From assembly GCA_009668975.1 (NCBI GenBank), contig SBEG01000009.1, positions 3,454 to 67,453 on the forward strand: 64,000 nucleotides of DNA. Reading direction: 5' to 3'. The notes below the pieces were generated by a model that saw nothing but the letters and a program-made list of their open reading frames with translations, was not told the DNA's origin and did not search any database. The translations under genes and the position numbers were made by a program. Below, piece after piece: positions 17,399 through 25,694 of the stretch. The stretch's first letter is position 1. Each line of letters starts with the position of its first letter. This DNA comes from Deltaproteobacteria bacterium. Lineage in GTDB: Bacteria; Desulfobacterota; Desulfuromonadia; Geobacterales; Geobacteraceae.

Positions 17399-17478
17399 AC
17401 CACCCCCTGGCCCCCTCCTTGCCAAGGAGGGGGAAGAAGTCTGGCTCCCCTCCTAATTTAGGAGGGGCTGGGGGTGGT
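17399..17478. repeat. Nested-palindrome element, family 2
   Basis: The outer arms ACCACCCCC and GGGGGTGGT enclose two perfect hairpins: CCCCCTCCTT with AAGGAGGGGG (17411-17433) and CCCCTCCT with AGGAGGGG (17447-17467). It lies in the 177-bp gap between two genes of the Bat-like operon. A shorter related hairpin (CCCCTTAGATTAAGGGG) is at 47363-47379 between convergent genes. Confidence 0.75.
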
Positions 17479-17550
17479 ATAAATTTCCTGCCGAGATACT
17501 GCCGCTGTGGCGGAACGGAACGCTACTTTGAAAAATAATAGGCTCCCGCC

Positions 17551-18561
17551 ATGAACCTGGAATATAGCGGCTATCTCTGGCTGCTGTTGGTCATCCCCTT
17601 TTTCCTCTATTTTTCACTCAGGTCCTATCGGACTTCGAGCGATTGGCTCTATCGCTTTGCCCGGATCAAAAAGCGCCCCATTCCCTATCTTGTATCAACG
17701 CTATTCTTAAGCCTGGCACTGGCAGCGGTCATTTTTTCTCTGGCCGCACCCAAGGTGCAGTATCACAAATCTGTGTTCAACCGGAGCGGAATTGATGTTG
17801 CAATCGGTATCGATGTGTCAAAATCAATGTTGGCGGAAGATGAAATGCTTCCCGAAGAGGGCAAAAAGCTCTTTACCATCCCTAACCGGTTAAACCGCGC
17901 ACGCTATAGTGCTCTCACTATCATCTCGGCACTCAAGGGGGAACGTGTCGGCGTTTTCATGTTTGCCCGCAAAGGGGTTGCAATTATTCCGCTGACCACC
18001 GATTATGGCTATTGCCAGTACATCCTGAAGCACTTTAATGATGCTACCATTGCCATCCCCGGCAGCGACCTGAACCAGGCGATTGTTACCGGTATTTCCC
18101 TGTTTGATGACTCTCCCCGTAAAACCGCCAAAACCATTATTCTTATTTCCGATGGTGAAGATATCAGCGCTGACAAATCACTGCTGTATGAAACGGCACA
18201 GCGTGCCGCAGCCCAGGGAATAACCATCTACACGGTTGGCACCGGCATGGGGCGAGGTGCCTTGATCCCCATCAGGGATTCCGGGGCGAACATTGAGGGC
18301 TATTACCAGAGTGAAGAGGGGGACTATCTGAAGACACGGCTGGAACAGGATACCCTGCAGCGTATTGCCGCCACTACCGGAGGGCGCTACTTTCGTGCGC
18401 GCGATGAGTCCAGCGAGGAAAATTTGGTTGATGCAATTGTAGCGCGTGCCCGCACCTTTGAATATTCGAGGGCTACCGAGCTTGCCTGGTTCAATGTAGC
18501 CCCGATAATGCTCGGTGCCGCCTTGGGATTTTTTTGCATAGGCATAATTGCAAGACGTTGA
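17551..18561 (+). CDS. Second VWA-domain membrane protein (BatA/BatB-like)
   Basis: The 336-residue protein has an N-terminal helix pair (about 7-22 and 47-65), a VWA domain with MIDAS motif DVSKS (D88, S90, S92) and ISDGED near 197-202, and a C-terminal membrane segment (about 312-333). This is the standard BatA/BatB layout. It closes the MoxR-DUF58-BatD-VWA-helical-VWA set. It is 177 bp from the previous gene because of the inserted palindromic element. It probably works as a heteromer with the first VWA protein. Confidence 0.9.
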   Translation: MNLEYSGYLWLLLVIPFFLYFSLRSYRTSSDWLYRFARIKKRPIPYLVSTLFLSLALAAVIFSLAAPKVQYHKSVFNRSGIDVAIGIDVSKSMLAEDEMLPEEGKKLFTIPNRLNRARYSALTIISALKGERVGVFMFARKGVAIIPLTTDYGYCQYILKHFNDATIAIPGSDLNQAIVTGISLFDDSPRKTAKTIILISDGEDISADKSLLYETAQRAAAQGITIYTVGTGMGRGALIPIRDSGANIEGYYQSEEGDYLKTRLEQDTLQRIAATTGGRYFRARDESSEENLVDAIVARARTFEYSRATELAWFNVAPIMLGAALGFFCIGIIARR

Positions 18562-18628
18562 AAATGCCATTGTCGTCCATGATTATTTCAATGCGCAGTC
18601 ATGGCGATACCTTGTTCTTCAGGACGGG

Positions 18629-18656
18629 TTGACAATCGGTCATTTGTTCATAAAAT
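18629..18656 (+). promoter_or_regulatory. Strong sigma-70 promoter for the receptor/TonB half of the cluster
   Basis: TTGACA (18629-18634), a 16-base spacer and TAAAAT (18651-18656) make a near-consensus promoter. The leader downstream contains a hairpin (CACCGTT with AACGGTG at about 18711-18728). This suggests that the Cys-rich protein, receptor and following genes can be transcribed independently of the importer/MoxR genes. Confidence 0.65.
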
Positions 18657-18791
18657 GGTTCACTCATGAAAATAAAATTCTGCTAAAGTAGCCGGTATAG
18701 ATTAACGGTCCACCGTTGAAAACGGTGCCGCCATTTCTCTGTGCAGCCCTTCCCGAAGGAACGATCCCTGCCAGAGCCCGTGAAATGCCTT

Positions 18792-19361
18792 ATGATGAAA
18801 TGCCGGTATCCAGCCATTGTTCTGATGCTCTTTGCGGTCTACACGGTGATCGTAGTGAGTCCTCTTGCGCCTCTGGCTCTCAAATCACCGGCGCTTGCCC
18901 ATGCGATCACCGGCCAATGCTCGGGCAACTGCGATATCTGCGGCTGCTCTGCCGAACGCCGGGCCTCAAAAAGCTGCTGCTGCTGGATGAAGAAAAAGAG
19001 GGCAGAAGAGCCGCGGGTAAGAAATTCTCTGCGCTGCTGCTCCGTGGAAAAGACTGATTGCTGCTCCAGCGGTGCTGAGGAGAGCAAGGGCGTTCAGCGC
19101 GCCGAGAAGCTGCCGGCCGGAGCGCAGGAGAGTCAGCCGGAGTTTGTCTACCGCTGCAGCCCCTGCGGCAAGGGCAGTGTGACCTTGTTTGCTGGAACGG
19201 GATCGTACCAGCATCTTCCCTACCTGTTTCGTGAAAACCTTAGTACTCCATCCGAGTCAAAGCTGGTGAATTTTCACTCTGAATTCTTTCTCTCCCGTTA
19301 TCAGGAACCGCCTGATCCACCCCCGAAGCTTTCCTTCCCGTCATACCACATTCCCACATAA
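18792..19361 (+). CDS. Cys-rich exported protein next to the TonB-dependent receptor
   Basis: The product is 189 residues from the chosen ATG (a second ATG follows directly; an upstream in-frame start at 18741 would add 17 residues before the hydrophobic segment). An N-terminal hydrophobic segment is followed by a stretch with 13 cysteines: CSGNCDICGCS, SCCCW, CC, CC, and a later CSPCGKG. The C-terminus is PEPP-like (QEPPDPPPKLSF). This spacing suggests metal binding in the periplasm or at the membrane. No characterised family is recognised. It lies directly upstream of the receptor gene and behind its own promoter, so a role in capture or sensing of the metal substrate is plausible. Confidence 0.75.
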   Translation: MMKCRYPAIVLMLFAVYTVIVVSPLAPLALKSPALAHAITGQCSGNCDICGCSAERRASKSCCCWMKKKRAEEPRVRNSLRCCSVEKTDCCSSGAEESKGVQRAEKLPAGAQESQPEFVYRCSPCGKGSVTLFAGTGSYQHLPYLFRENLSTPSESKLVNFHSEFFLSRYQEPPDPPPKLSFPSYHIPT

Positions 19362-19876
19362 CTGTTTCCCCCTGACGCTGCAATTCCATCATTCCGGACG
19401 AGGGTCGTGTTGCATCCTTGGCCGATTACCGGTGTATTTCGGTCTGGCTTGCCGCATGTCGACAGCTGGCTGCTGCTTTCGTATGCTGGCATTCTACTAG
19501 TACCCTGTAACCGAAGTTTTTTCGCAGACAACCCCTCCAAACCTCCCCTTGACAGGGGCGACTTAGAGGCTTCCCCCCTGTCAAGGGGGGATCGAGTGGG
19601 GTTGATTTTAGGTGTTACATGGTACTGGAAGTAAGCCATGTTTTGCTGCCACAGGGGGGCATGCGTTGCGTAACCGTTCTCGCTGAGTGATCTGCTCTGA
19701 GAGACTGTGTATCTGCGCAACATTCACGCTGCCGGGTGACATTCCTGCAAGAGACTTGCATCTGTGTCGAGGCACGGTGTTCAGGCTCTGGTTTATCCAC
19801 GGAGCGCCTTTCGTTGTTGCCGTATCTTCGGCAGGGACAGAGCCCGGTGCAGCTTGCGAGTATACGGAGGAAGTTT
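19362..19876. other. 515-bp gap before the receptor gene
   Basis: It contains the family 1 palindromic element at 19499-19626 and about 250 bp of leader before the receptor ATG. No cobalamin riboswitch or Fur-type palindrome was recognised. Open frames extending into the leader lack ribosome sites. No gene is seen. Confidence 0.5.
19499..19626. repeat. Palindromic MITE-like element, family 1 copy B (most complete)
   Basis: The ends AGTACCCTGTAAC and GTTACATGGTACT form imperfect terminal inverted repeats. Inside are CCTTGACAGGGG/CCCCTGTCAAGG arms and the TTTTTTCGCAGACAACCCC segment. Compared with copy A it is in the opposite orientation. It is 128 bp long and non-coding. Confidence 0.8.
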
Positions 19877-21952
19877 ATGCTGAGAATAGCAGGACTTGTA
19901 TTGTTTTTTTTGGGTGGAGTAGCTTGTTCGGCGATTGCCGCCGAGGCTGGCGATGAATGTCATACCCTGGAAGATGTTGTGATTACCGCAACGAGAACTG
20001 AGCGAAAAAGCGACGAGATATCCGCCGGGGTCAGTGTTGTCGGCAAAGAAGAGATTAAAAATTCCCGCATGTTCGGCATCAAGGAGGCGCTGTCCGGTCT
20101 GCCGGGCGTGCAGGCGGAGACGAAAAACGGCGGCTATGACGCCCGTCTGATTATCCGCGGCGCCGGACTGAAGGCACGTTATGGGGTCCGGGAAATCATG
20201 GTGCTGCTTGATGGGGTTCCCATAACCGATCCGGACGGCATGACACGCTTCGATTTTGTCGACACTCAACTGGTGGAGCGGATCGATGTGGTCAAGGGGC
20301 CGAATTCTACCCTCTACGGTGCCAATGCGGCCGGAGGTGTAGTCAATGTCATTACCAGAAATCCCTACGAGGAGCTTAAAAGCGTCAAGGTCGGGTACGG
20401 GAGCGAGAACACCCAGGTTTACAATCTGATTTATGGTACCAGTTTCGGTCCCACCTCCGTGACGGTGGCAGGGACTCGTAAATCAACGAACAGCTGGCGT
20501 CAATGGAACAAGTTTGACAGCAACCAGGCTAGCCTGAAGATCGGCCATCTGCTGGACGAAAAGACCAGTCTGGATTTCAGCTTCGGCTTTACCGATGCGG
20601 ACATCCAGCTGCCCGGTACCCTGACCAGGACGCAGTTCGATACGGACATCAGTCAGCTCACCTCGGAACCCTGGAAAAATTCCGGACGCTACAGCACGAT
20701 CTACAACGCCAGTCTGAAACTGGATAAGGAACTGGGCAATTTGAAACTCAAGCCCCTGGTCTATTTTCAGCACTGGAGCCATTTCCATCCGGTGACCGGA
20801 CTGATCAATGACGGTGGCGCGGATATTTACGGCACCGATATTCAGGCGGACTGGAAACATGGACTGTTCGGCGCGGATGGAGTTCTTACCGCAGGCGTTT
20901 CCGCCCAGGTGGATACCCCGACCGGCAGCAAGTATACCTATCGTGATGTGCGCACAGCACCCTCCGGCCGGATACTCTCCACCCTGTCGGACGCTACGGG
21001 CAGCCTGGCGCAGACCGACGATGACACCGTGGCCAAGTGGGGGATCTATGCCCAGGAATCCCTGCGACCCACTGATTCCTGGATCATCGATCTCGGGGTC
21101 CGCTTCGACCAGGTATTGTTTGACCTGGCATCCGAGGTATACCAGAGCTACAACTACGCCACGGGCAATTACACCGCCGACCGGGAATCGATATTTGTCG
21201 ACAAAACCTTTAATTATGTCAGCCCCCGTGTCGGTGCGGTATACAAAATTACTGACATTTACAGCGTCTACGGTACTATTTCCACCGGTTTCCAGACCCC
21301 CCAGTCTTCGGAATTGAGCACCAACCCGGGGCTCGATCCCTCCACGACCATCAACTATGAAACCGGAGCCCGGGCCCGCTTTGAGGGCGGACACAGCATC
21401 GACCTGTCCCTGTTTTACATGGACGTTTCCGACGAGGTGGTACAGACCTATCTGCCGGGGGGCGAGTCCTCCTACAGCAATGCCGGTTCCACCACCAAGA
21501 AGGGGATTGAACTTGCCGCCAAAGCTCAGGTGCTGCCGGGTCTCTATCTGGGGGGGGCCTATACCTTCAGCGATTTCCACTTTGACAGCTTCCAGGAGCC
21601 GATCAACGGCACGCTCCATAACCGGGATGGTAATTACCTCCCCTATATTCCCCGTCACCAGTACAGCATGTACGGCTTCTACAAGCATCCGTGCGGCTTC
21701 AAGGCCAAGCTCGAGACGAACAGCTGGGGCAAGTACTACGTGGATAACGCCAATTCCGAGCTGTATCACGGCTATGACTTCCTGACCAACCTGATGGTCG
21801 GCTACGAGCGTGGCAACTGGGACATCACTTTCGATGTCAACAATATCATCGACCAGAAGTATGCCATAGAGGTCACCAAAGATACCACGACCACCCGCTA
21901 CCGACCCGGCGCGCCCATCAACTTCTTCGGCAAGATTACCTACACATTCTGA
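19877..21952 (+). CDS. TonB-dependent outer-membrane receptor
   Basis: The 691-residue product starts at ATG 19877 behind ACGGAGGA; an in-frame start at 19736 would add 47 residues before the signal peptide and is rejected. The signal peptide ends near IAA-EA (about 22). A TonB-box-like DVVITATR (33-40) is followed by the plug (GVSVVGKEEIKNSRMF, LSGLPGVQAE, IIRGAGLKARYG, VLLDGVPITDPDG, VERIDVVKGPNSTLYGANA in pieces, AAGGVVNVIT) and a barrel ending FFGKITYTF with terminal Phe. It resembles BtuB/FecA-type receptors but the ligand is not evident. Genes for TonB, an importer and metal-handling proteins lie on the same strand, giving a full outer-to-inner membrane route. Confidence 0.93.
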   Translation: MLRIAGLVLFFLGGVACSAIAAEAGDECHTLEDVVITATRTERKSDEISAGVSVVGKEEIKNSRMFGIKEALSGLPGVQAETKNGGYDARLIIRGAGLKARYGVREIMVLLDGVPITDPDGMTRFDFVDTQLVERIDVVKGPNSTLYGANAAGGVVNVITRNPYEELKSVKVGYGSENTQVYNLIYGTSFGPTSVTVAGTRKSTNSWRQWNKFDSNQASLKIGHLLDEKTSLDFSFGFTDADIQLPGTLTRTQFDTDISQLTSEPWKNSGRYSTIYNASLKLDKELGNLKLKPLVYFQHWSHFHPVTGLINDGGADIYGTDIQADWKHGLFGADGVLTAGVSAQVDTPTGSKYTYRDVRTAPSGRILSTLSDATGSLAQTDDDTVAKWGIYAQESLRPTDSWIIDLGVRFDQVLFDLASEVYQSYNYATGNYTADRESIFVDKTFNYVSPRVGAVYKITDIYSVYGTISTGFQTPQSSELSTNPGLDPSTTINYETGARARFEGGHSIDLSLFYMDVSDEVVQTYLPGGESSYSNAGSTTKKGIELAAKAQVLPGLYLGGAYTFSDFHFDSFQEPINGTLHNRDGNYLPYIPRHQYSMYGFYKHPCGFKAKLETNSWGKYYVDNANSELYHGYDFLTNLMVGYERGNWDITFDVNNIIDQKYAIEVTKDTTTTRYRPGAPINFFGKITYTF

Positions 21953-21962
21953 GGTGATGATC

Positions 21963-22556
21963 ATGAAATATTCGACTATTGCCCTATTTGGTTTGTCCGT
22001 CGTGATCAGTGCCGTTGCCGCACATCATCGCTTCCATGATTCCGCCCATGCGATGGGCATGCTGAAGATCGGCGGTGGCAGCGCACGCCACCCGGCAGTC
22101 CTGGACAAGGAGCGTGATTCCTATGTGCTGATTGCCACCGCCGGTGTTGTTCCCCCGTTCCGCGGCAATGTACGGGTAGCCCTAGAGGGCGGGCGGGGAC
22201 TTGATGCAACGTTCCATAACTCGGAGCCGGCGGTCAACTTCGGCTTCCATCACCGGCCTGCATTCCGCGGTGACACTTATTACGATTTGCGTCCGAAAGA
22301 CCGGATCGCACTCTGGGTCAGGATCACGCGGAAGGGTCCGCCTGAACGTACCTCCGGCCGGACCGCCGCGTCTATCCCCGCAGGGACGGACGCCCTGACA
22401 GACTGTCCGCAACACATGAGAGGGGAGGGTTTGTCGGCAGAAAGAGGCAGAACCGCCGGGCCGGCGCTGGCCTTTTACGATACCGCGACTAACAACCGGC
22501 TCCTCAGCATTCCGATCAGATTTATTGCTTCGGGAGGTAACAGCCATGGCAATTGA
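21963..22556 (+). CDS. Small exported protein with His-rich N-terminus
   Basis: The 197-residue product uses the ATG at 21963, which is well spaced from GAGG; GTG 21954 and ATG 21957 are alternatives. The signal peptide (residues 1-20) is followed at once by HHRFHDSAHAMG (His 21, 22, 25, 29), a likely metal-binding tail. The rest is a beta-rich domain with VRVALEGGRGLDATFHNSEP and a linker before the C-terminus. I do not recognise the family. It starts 10 bp after the receptor stop and overlaps the polyferredoxin start, so it belongs to the same translation unit. Confidence 0.75.
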   Translation: MKYSTIALFGLSVVISAVAAHHRFHDSAHAMGMLKIGGGSARHPAVLDKERDSYVLIATAGVVPPFRGNVRVALEGGRGLDATFHNSEPAVNFGFHHRPAFRGDTYYDLRPKDRIALWVRITRKGPPERTSGRTAASIPAGTDALTDCPQHMRGEGLSAERGRTAGPALAFYDTATNNRLLSIPIRFIASGGNSHGN

Positions 22557-23379
22557 GGAAAAGAAAAGAGGGATTCTCGCAAGAGGGAGAACCCTGATCA
22601 TGGTTCTGTCGCTGGTGCTGTTTCTGCCCCCCTTGGCCTTGATGTTTCAGGCCACCTCCGTTGACATCGACTTCTGTGGTACCTGGTGTCCGCGGATGTT
22701 TTTTGCCGTTCGACAGGGAGCCGGCCTCGGAGAAATCGTCGGTGGTATCATGCGCAGTTACCTGGGAGTAGCCCTGGTCGCCGGAGTGCTCGTCAGCACC
22801 TTCTTTTTCGGACGCTACTGGTGCAGTCATCTCTGTCCCATTGGCGGGGCGGGAGAACTGGGGAGCAAATTGACTCCGGGAAAAGTGAAGCTTGATTATT
22901 CTTCCATACCCGCTGCGCCGGTGCGCTACGGATATCTCCTGGTTTATTGTGCCGCACCTTTGCTGGGGCTCGGCAGTCTTTGCTGCAGCTACTGCAATTT
23001 CGCCGCGGTCCCCAGCCTCTTCGGCGCGGCTTTCGTCACGGCGGACCTCGATTATTTCCTCAGATTTTACGGCATCATCAACCTGGCATTGTTTATCCTG
23101 CTGGCCGTGATGGCGCGCGGGGGCAGGGCCTACTGCAACTTTCTCTGCCCGATAGGGGCACTGGATGCGCTCTCCGCCAGGTTCGGCCAGAGGTTTGGCC
23201 GGAGGGTGAGGGTTACGGCCGAGCGCTGCACGACATGCGGCAGTTGCCGCGAGGTCTGCCCGACCTGGGCAATCAGCCTGGATTCGACGGCAAAAGTCGA
23301 TCAATTATCTTGCTTTCCCTGCCGCAAGTGCGAGAAAGTCTGTCCGGAAGGAGCGATACGATATGGAAAAGCGAAGTAA
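22546..23379 (+). CDS. NapH/NosR-like membrane polyferredoxin
   Basis: The 277-residue protein starts at ATG 22546 behind GGGAGGT, overlapping the previous gene by 11 bp. About four membrane segments carry the CxxxCP pairs typical of NapH/NosR/CcoG-type proteins: C44/C48, C93/C97 and C197/C201, plus C146, C147 and C150. The C-terminus has two ferredoxin-type [4Fe-4S] motifs (C228-C231-C234-C238P and C256-C259-C262-C266P). It can move electrons across or along the inner membrane. In this context it might reduce a metal ion or chelate in the periplasm to release it; that is inference. Confidence 0.88.
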   Translation: MAIEEKKRGILARGRTLIMVLSLVLFLPPLALMFQATSVDIDFCGTWCPRMFFAVRQGAGLGEIVGGIMRSYLGVALVAGVLVSTFFFGRYWCSHLCPIGGAGELGSKLTPGKVKLDYSSIPAAPVRYGYLLVYCAAPLLGLGSLCCSYCNFAAVPSLFGAAFVTADLDYFLRFYGIINLALFILLAVMARGGRAYCNFLCPIGALDALSARFGQRFGRRVRVTAERCTTCGSCREVCPTWAISLDSTAKVDQLSCFPCRKCEKVCPEGAIRYGKAK

Positions 23380-23572
23380 ATCGATTGCCTATGGTGTTGT
23401 CGGCAGCTGCGGAGGTATGGCAACCCTGGTATCGGCGGCCGGTCCCTGCGCATCGGGAGACTGCTCAGTCTGCTTCCGTTGTTTCGGTATGGGGATACTC
23501 CTGGTGGCTCTGGCACTTTTTCAGCGGAAGAAAAAGGAAGGAACGGATGAGTTGGTTCAGGACGGGAAATAA
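23363..23572 (+). CDS. Cys-rich single-span mini-protein
   Basis: The 69-residue protein overlaps the polyferredoxin gene by 17 bp. Cysteines are at positions 16, 29, 34, 37 and 40 (PCASGDCSVCFRC), directly before a membrane segment (about 42-54) and a basic tail. Similar mini-proteins beside such polyferredoxins are known to me from related genomes, but no function has been assigned. A metal or cluster relay partner for the polyferredoxin is a reasonable guess. Confidence 0.7.
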   Translation: MEKRSKSIAYGVVGSCGGMATLVSAAGPCASGDCSVCFRCFGMGILLVALALFQRKKKEGTDELVQDGK

Positions 23573-23677
23573 TCAGCAAGGAGCGGACTCTCCGCTGATT
23601 AGGGGAGGGCAGGGTTGGCCGGCCTGCGCGCCATCAATACCGTCTTATCCGAACCCTTTTACGGGGGGAGGTTTGCC

Positions 23678-24400
23678 ATGCGTGACCTGACAAACTGGCT
23701 TGGACTATCCCTCGGGGTGCATTTGATTGTGCTGGGCTTTCTGGCGTTTTTTGCCCCACTGCAGCCCAAGAACATCCATCCGGTCGTTATCGACCTCTCG
23801 CTGGCCGATTTTCCGGCGCCGGTTGTACAACAGCCGCTGAAGCGGGAGCCGTCTCGTGCCGCGGCCCGCGTCGCGGTACCTGAGGACCGGAAGCAGGCCC
23901 GGAAGCGGGAACCGGCAGCAAAGGTGAAGCAGCCAGCGGTTCCTGTAGCTGAAACGCGTCTGCCACCAGCCCCGCCGGCTGATCAAGAAGAGGTCCCGGA
24001 AGCCGGCAAGGCTCCCGGAGTGGTGACCCGTGGCACGGAGCGGGTTGCCAGTGGAGACAATAACCCGTCATCAGCAGTGCCCTCGGTTGGAAATAAGCAG
24101 GCTTCGGCCGGAAATGAAAGCCAGCGCTACCTGGCCGAACATTTCAGTTACATTCGCGATCTGGTGAGGAAACACTTGATCTATCCCGCCATGGCGCAAA
24201 AGATGGGCTGGGGCGGCAAGGCGGTGGTGGCATTTGTCATTATGGAAAACGGCTCTGTCGACAATATCCGTTTGGTGGAGAGCAGCGGTATTCCGCTGCT
24301 GGATAGAAGCGCGCTGGAAACGATCAGAAGGGCATCTCCGTTTCCCCGCCCGCCGGTCAAGGCCGAAATTGTCATCCCGGTGCTGTTCAAAATGCGCTGA
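23678..24400 (+). CDS. tonB: TonB energy-transducing protein
   Basis: The 240-residue product starts at ATG 23678 after GGGGGAGG; an in-frame start at 23615 adds 21 unrelated residues. One N-terminal membrane segment (about 7-26) has the SxxxH-like SLGVH motif that contacts ExbB/ExbD. It is followed by a Pro/Lys/Arg-rich periplasmic spacer (about 40-140) and a TonB C-terminal domain (YPAMAQKMGWGGKAVV, SGIPLLDRSALETIRRASPFP). No exbB or exbD is in the window, so those must be supplied from elsewhere. It presumably energises the receptor encoded 1.7 kb upstream. Confidence 0.92.
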   Translation: MRDLTNWLGLSLGVHLIVLGFLAFFAPLQPKNIHPVVIDLSLADFPAPVVQQPLKREPSRAAARVAVPEDRKQARKREPAAKVKQPAVPVAETRLPPAPPADQEEVPEAGKAPGVVTRGTERVASGDNNPSSAVPSVGNKQASAGNESQRYLAEHFSYIRDLVRKHLIYPAMAQKMGWGGKAVVAFVIMENGSVDNIRLVESSGIPLLDRSALETIRRASPFPRPPVKAEIVIPVLFKMR

Positions 24401-24583
24401 TCCGTTGCGGATCTCGCTGGCTAACAGCCGAAATCAGGAGAATATCCAAACGGAATTTACCGGAAGTATGGCCGGAAAGGCAGCGGAGTGCGAGTTGACA
24501 ATTCCTCCTGCCCCGTTTACCCTTTAAAAACAATCCGATCCCCTGTAAGAGGGATTTGAAAAACGAAATAAGGAGCTCTCATA

Positions 24584-25156
24584 ATGAAAAAGATTTTGTT
24601 CGGATTTTCAGGCTCGGTACTTCTTCTGGGTGTAGCCTTTTCAGCCATTGGCGCGCAGCATAAACCATGTTGCGGCATGCCGGCCCCGACCGCGGCGGTG
24701 GCGGCCCCTGCGGCCGGCAATGACGTCAAGACCTATGCTGAGTGCACATACTGCGGGATGAACCGGGAAAAGTTCGCCTTCAGCAGAGTCCTGATCGAAT
24801 ATGACGACGGTACCGTCGTGGGGTTGTGCAGTATTCGCTGTGCCGCGGTCGATCTGGCAAATAACCTCGACCGGGCGCCAAAAACCATCAAGGTCGGGGA
24901 GTATAATTCCCGGGAACTCATCGATGCCGAAAAAGCCTTCTGGGTGATTGGTGGCTCAAAACAGGGGGTCATGACAAGGCAGCCCAAGTGGGCTTTTGCG
25001 AAAGAAGATGATGCAAAGAAATTTATCAAAGAAAACGGCGGCACCCTGGTGACGTTCGATCAGGCCATGAAAGCGGCCTATGACGATATGTACCAGGATA
25101 CCAAGATGCTCCGTGAAAAGCGAAATATGATGCGGATGAAGATGGAGAAAAAATAA
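24584..25156 (+). CDS. nosL: NosL-family copper-binding protein
   Basis: The 190-residue exported protein is preceded by AAGGAG. The signal peptide ends near IGA-QH (24), then CCGM, an Ala-rich linker, and the NosL core: CTYCGM (C54, C57, M59), a DDGTVVGLCSIRC segment and FWVIGG. The C-terminus is very basic and Met-rich. NosL binds Cu(I) and helps deliver copper in nitrous-oxide reductase maturation, but no nosZ is in the window. It closes the receptor-TonB cluster, which suggests copper as one possible substrate of that cluster. No lipobox is seen, unlike many NosL. Confidence 0.85.
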   Translation: MKKILFGFSGSVLLLGVAFSAIGAQHKPCCGMPAPTAAVAAPAAGNDVKTYAECTYCGMNREKFAFSRVLIEYDDGTVVGLCSIRCAAVDLANNLDRAPKTIKVGEYNSRELIDAEKAFWVIGGSKQGVMTRQPKWAFAKEDDAKKFIKENGGTLVTFDQAMKAAYDDMYQDTKMLREKRNMMRMKMEKK

Positions 25157-25205
25157 AGAGATACGCTTGCCGCGTTTGCCGGGAATAATGATTCCGTGGA
25201 GCGGG

Positions 25206-25250
25206 TCCCGCCAATAGTACTCATGTGCCGTTATGGTATTTTTGGCGGGA
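25206..25250 (+). terminator. Possible terminator after nosL
   Basis: TCCCGCCAA (25206-25214) is complementary to TTGGCGGGA (25242-25250), followed by GATTCATTTT. The loop is long (27 bases) and the T-run is interrupted, so this is a weak candidate. Confidence 0.35.
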
Positions 25251-25359
25251 GATTCATTTTGAAATGCGAAAATGTGGAATCAAGCCGGTGCTGCTCTTTT
25301 TTTCATGATGTACGTGGTGAAAGTCAGTGTTGTCCGGTTAGGTCCTTGCAATAGTCCTG

Positions 25360-25510
25360 TAGGGGCGTTAGATGGTAGCCGTGGGATGTATCCCACGGGT
25401 GAAAAACATCCATTTATTTATTCGTCACGTACGTGACGAGGTGAAATCTGCCGCTCATTTCCGGGGAATGAATTCCCCGGCTGCCATCGAACTGTCGCTA
25501 CGCGACGTAG
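25360..25510. repeat. Element with four perfect palindromes
   Basis: Within 150 bp: CCGTGGGAT-GT-ATCCCACGG (25380-25399), CGTCACGTACGTGACG (25424-25439), CCGGGGAAT-GA-ATTCCCCGG (25462-25481) and GTCGC-TAC-GCGAC (25495-25507). The outer words GATGGTAGCC and GGCTGCCATC also pair with one mismatch. It lies in the 538-bp non-coding gap between nosL and the secretion genes. It looks like a non-autonomous REP-type or transposase-recognised element; no transposase is near. Confidence 0.75.
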
Positions 25511-25694
25511 GCAAAAATCTTACCGGACAAAGCTGTGTGAAAGTACTATTTTGTTGCTTTAGTGAAATGCCTTCTGGCATATTTCTCCATGACGGTTTAT
25601 TCTTGCATGCAGCAACCGCTCCCGGCCGGGCGGACCTGAATGCTCTGCAGGAAACGGTGCCTGCCGGATTTTTCCTCACCACAAAGAGTCTCCT

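Noticed and set aside
19877..21952. Naming the receptor BtuB or a copper receptor (OprC/NosA)
   Set aside because: The TonB box resembles BtuB and the neighbourhood includes NosL, but no ligand-specific motif or riboswitch supports either, so it is left unassigned.
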